Source of the DNA: Formosa agariphila KMM 3901
Lineage (GTDB): Bacteria; Bacteroidota; Bacteroidia; Flavobacteriales; Flavobacteriaceae
DNA: 64,000 nt
Assembly: GCF_000723205.1 (NCBI RefSeq)
Contig: NZ_HG315671.1
Coordinates: 1,833,351-1,897,350 of the forward strand
Direction of reading: 5' to 3'
The number at the start of each line of letters is the position of its first letter. Position 1 is the first letter of the stretch. The position numbers and the translations under genes are program-made. Under the pieces are notes generated by a model. It made no database searches and was not told the DNA's origin. It worked only from the letters and a program-made list of their open reading frames with translations. This document shows positions 63,713 to 64,000 of this stretch, piece after piece.

Positions 63713-64000
63713 ATGAAAATATTATTTGTCTTAACATCACACGATACATTAGGAGATACAGGAGCAAAAACTGGATTTTGGATTGAAGAATTCGCAAGTC
63801 CGTATTATGCTTTACTAGACAACGGTGCCGACATTACCATTGCAACACCTAAAGGTGGACAAGCCCCTATTGATCCAAATAGTGATACTGAAGAAACTGC
63901 AACAGCAGCAACAAAACGTTTTGAAACAGATCCAGAAACTCAAGATAGAATTAAAAACACAGTGCCATTATCTAGCATAAACCCTAGCGATTATGAAGCT
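63713..64000 (+). CDS. DJ-1/PfpI-family glutamine amidotransferase-like protein (partial, cut by window end)
   Basis: The frame from ATG 63713 is open to the end (96 codons): MKILFVLTSHDTLGDTGAKT then GFWIEEFASPYYALLDNGADITIATPKGG. This is the start of a class I GATase-like DJ-1/HchA-type protein; such proteins act on methylglyoxal or as redox chaperones. The nucleophile Cys would lie beyond the window. Likely sixth gene of the TetR operon, 44 bases after YqhD. Confidence 0.88.
   Translation, partial: MKILFVLTSHDTLGDTGAKTGFWIEEFASPYYALLDNGADITIATPKGGQAPIDPNSDTEETATAATKRFETDPETQDRIKNTVPLSSINPSDYEA

Overview
The window reads as chromosome from a marine-type member of the Flavobacteriaceae (Bacteroidetes). 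It is AT-rich. Promoter-like -7 boxes follow the Bacteroidetes form TAnnTTTG. Typical families are present: a TonB-dependent receptor with a DUF4249 lipoprotein, DUF6090, DUF6266, DUF6642, DUF6653, and many small secreted proteins with Bacteroidetes-style signal peptides. I see no rRNA, tRNA or CRISPR array.

Layout. Bases 1-5.3 kb are an accessory stretch: single small genes separated by long imperfect palindromes that resemble integron attC sites, with an IS110-family element inside one palindrome, an IS3-family element beside it, and a 75-base relic of a second IS110-type insertion. 5.4-9.6 kb holds a three-repeat secreted protein and a DoxX/DsrE/DoxD sulfur-type operon. 9.8-20 kb is a loose series of single genes (IPT/TIG lipoprotein, broken DUF6090, CaCA antiporter, 2H phosphoesterase, Rnk-like factor, esterase) with long non-coding gaps and gene relics. 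20.2-32.3 kb is mostly minus strand: SSADH-like dehydrogenase, acetolactate-synthase-like enzyme, double-DUF302 lipoprotein, an NhaC-family transporter behind a shortened SAM-riboswitch-like leader, then a TonB receptor/DUF4249/MG2-like operon. 32.9-38.2 kb has an MFS carrier, an e(P4) phosphatase and a TPR histidine kinase with its LuxR-type regulator. 38.5-47.7 kb holds small membrane and secreted proteins, including a LipL32 homologue, then an HxlR regulator divergent from a nitroreductase, and ohr. 47.8-58.3 kb is rich in dispersed palindromic repeats and carries a DNA-repair-type radical SAM pair, a self-cleaving XRE-S24 repressor, glycerate kinase, DUF6266 and a Sir2-HerA defence pair. 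58.3-64 kb has KDG kinase and a TetR-led detoxification operon running off the right edge.

How the parts work together. In the IS110 element, the non-coding DNA upstream of the transposase folds into two loops. One contains an 11-base copy of the target flank that touches the insertion core, as expected of a bridge RNA; removing the element restores a 34+34 base palindrome. The NhaC carrier is probably a methionine transporter because of its leader. HxlR/nitroreductase and TetR/nitroreductase/quinone oxidoreductase/peroxiredoxin/YqhD/DJ-1 are two separate electrophile or redox stress modules using paralogous nitroreductases. The S24 repressor sits where it could give damage control over the radical SAM pair. 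Two genes are split at nine-A runs, and the IS3 element uses a nine-A run to fuse its two ORFs.
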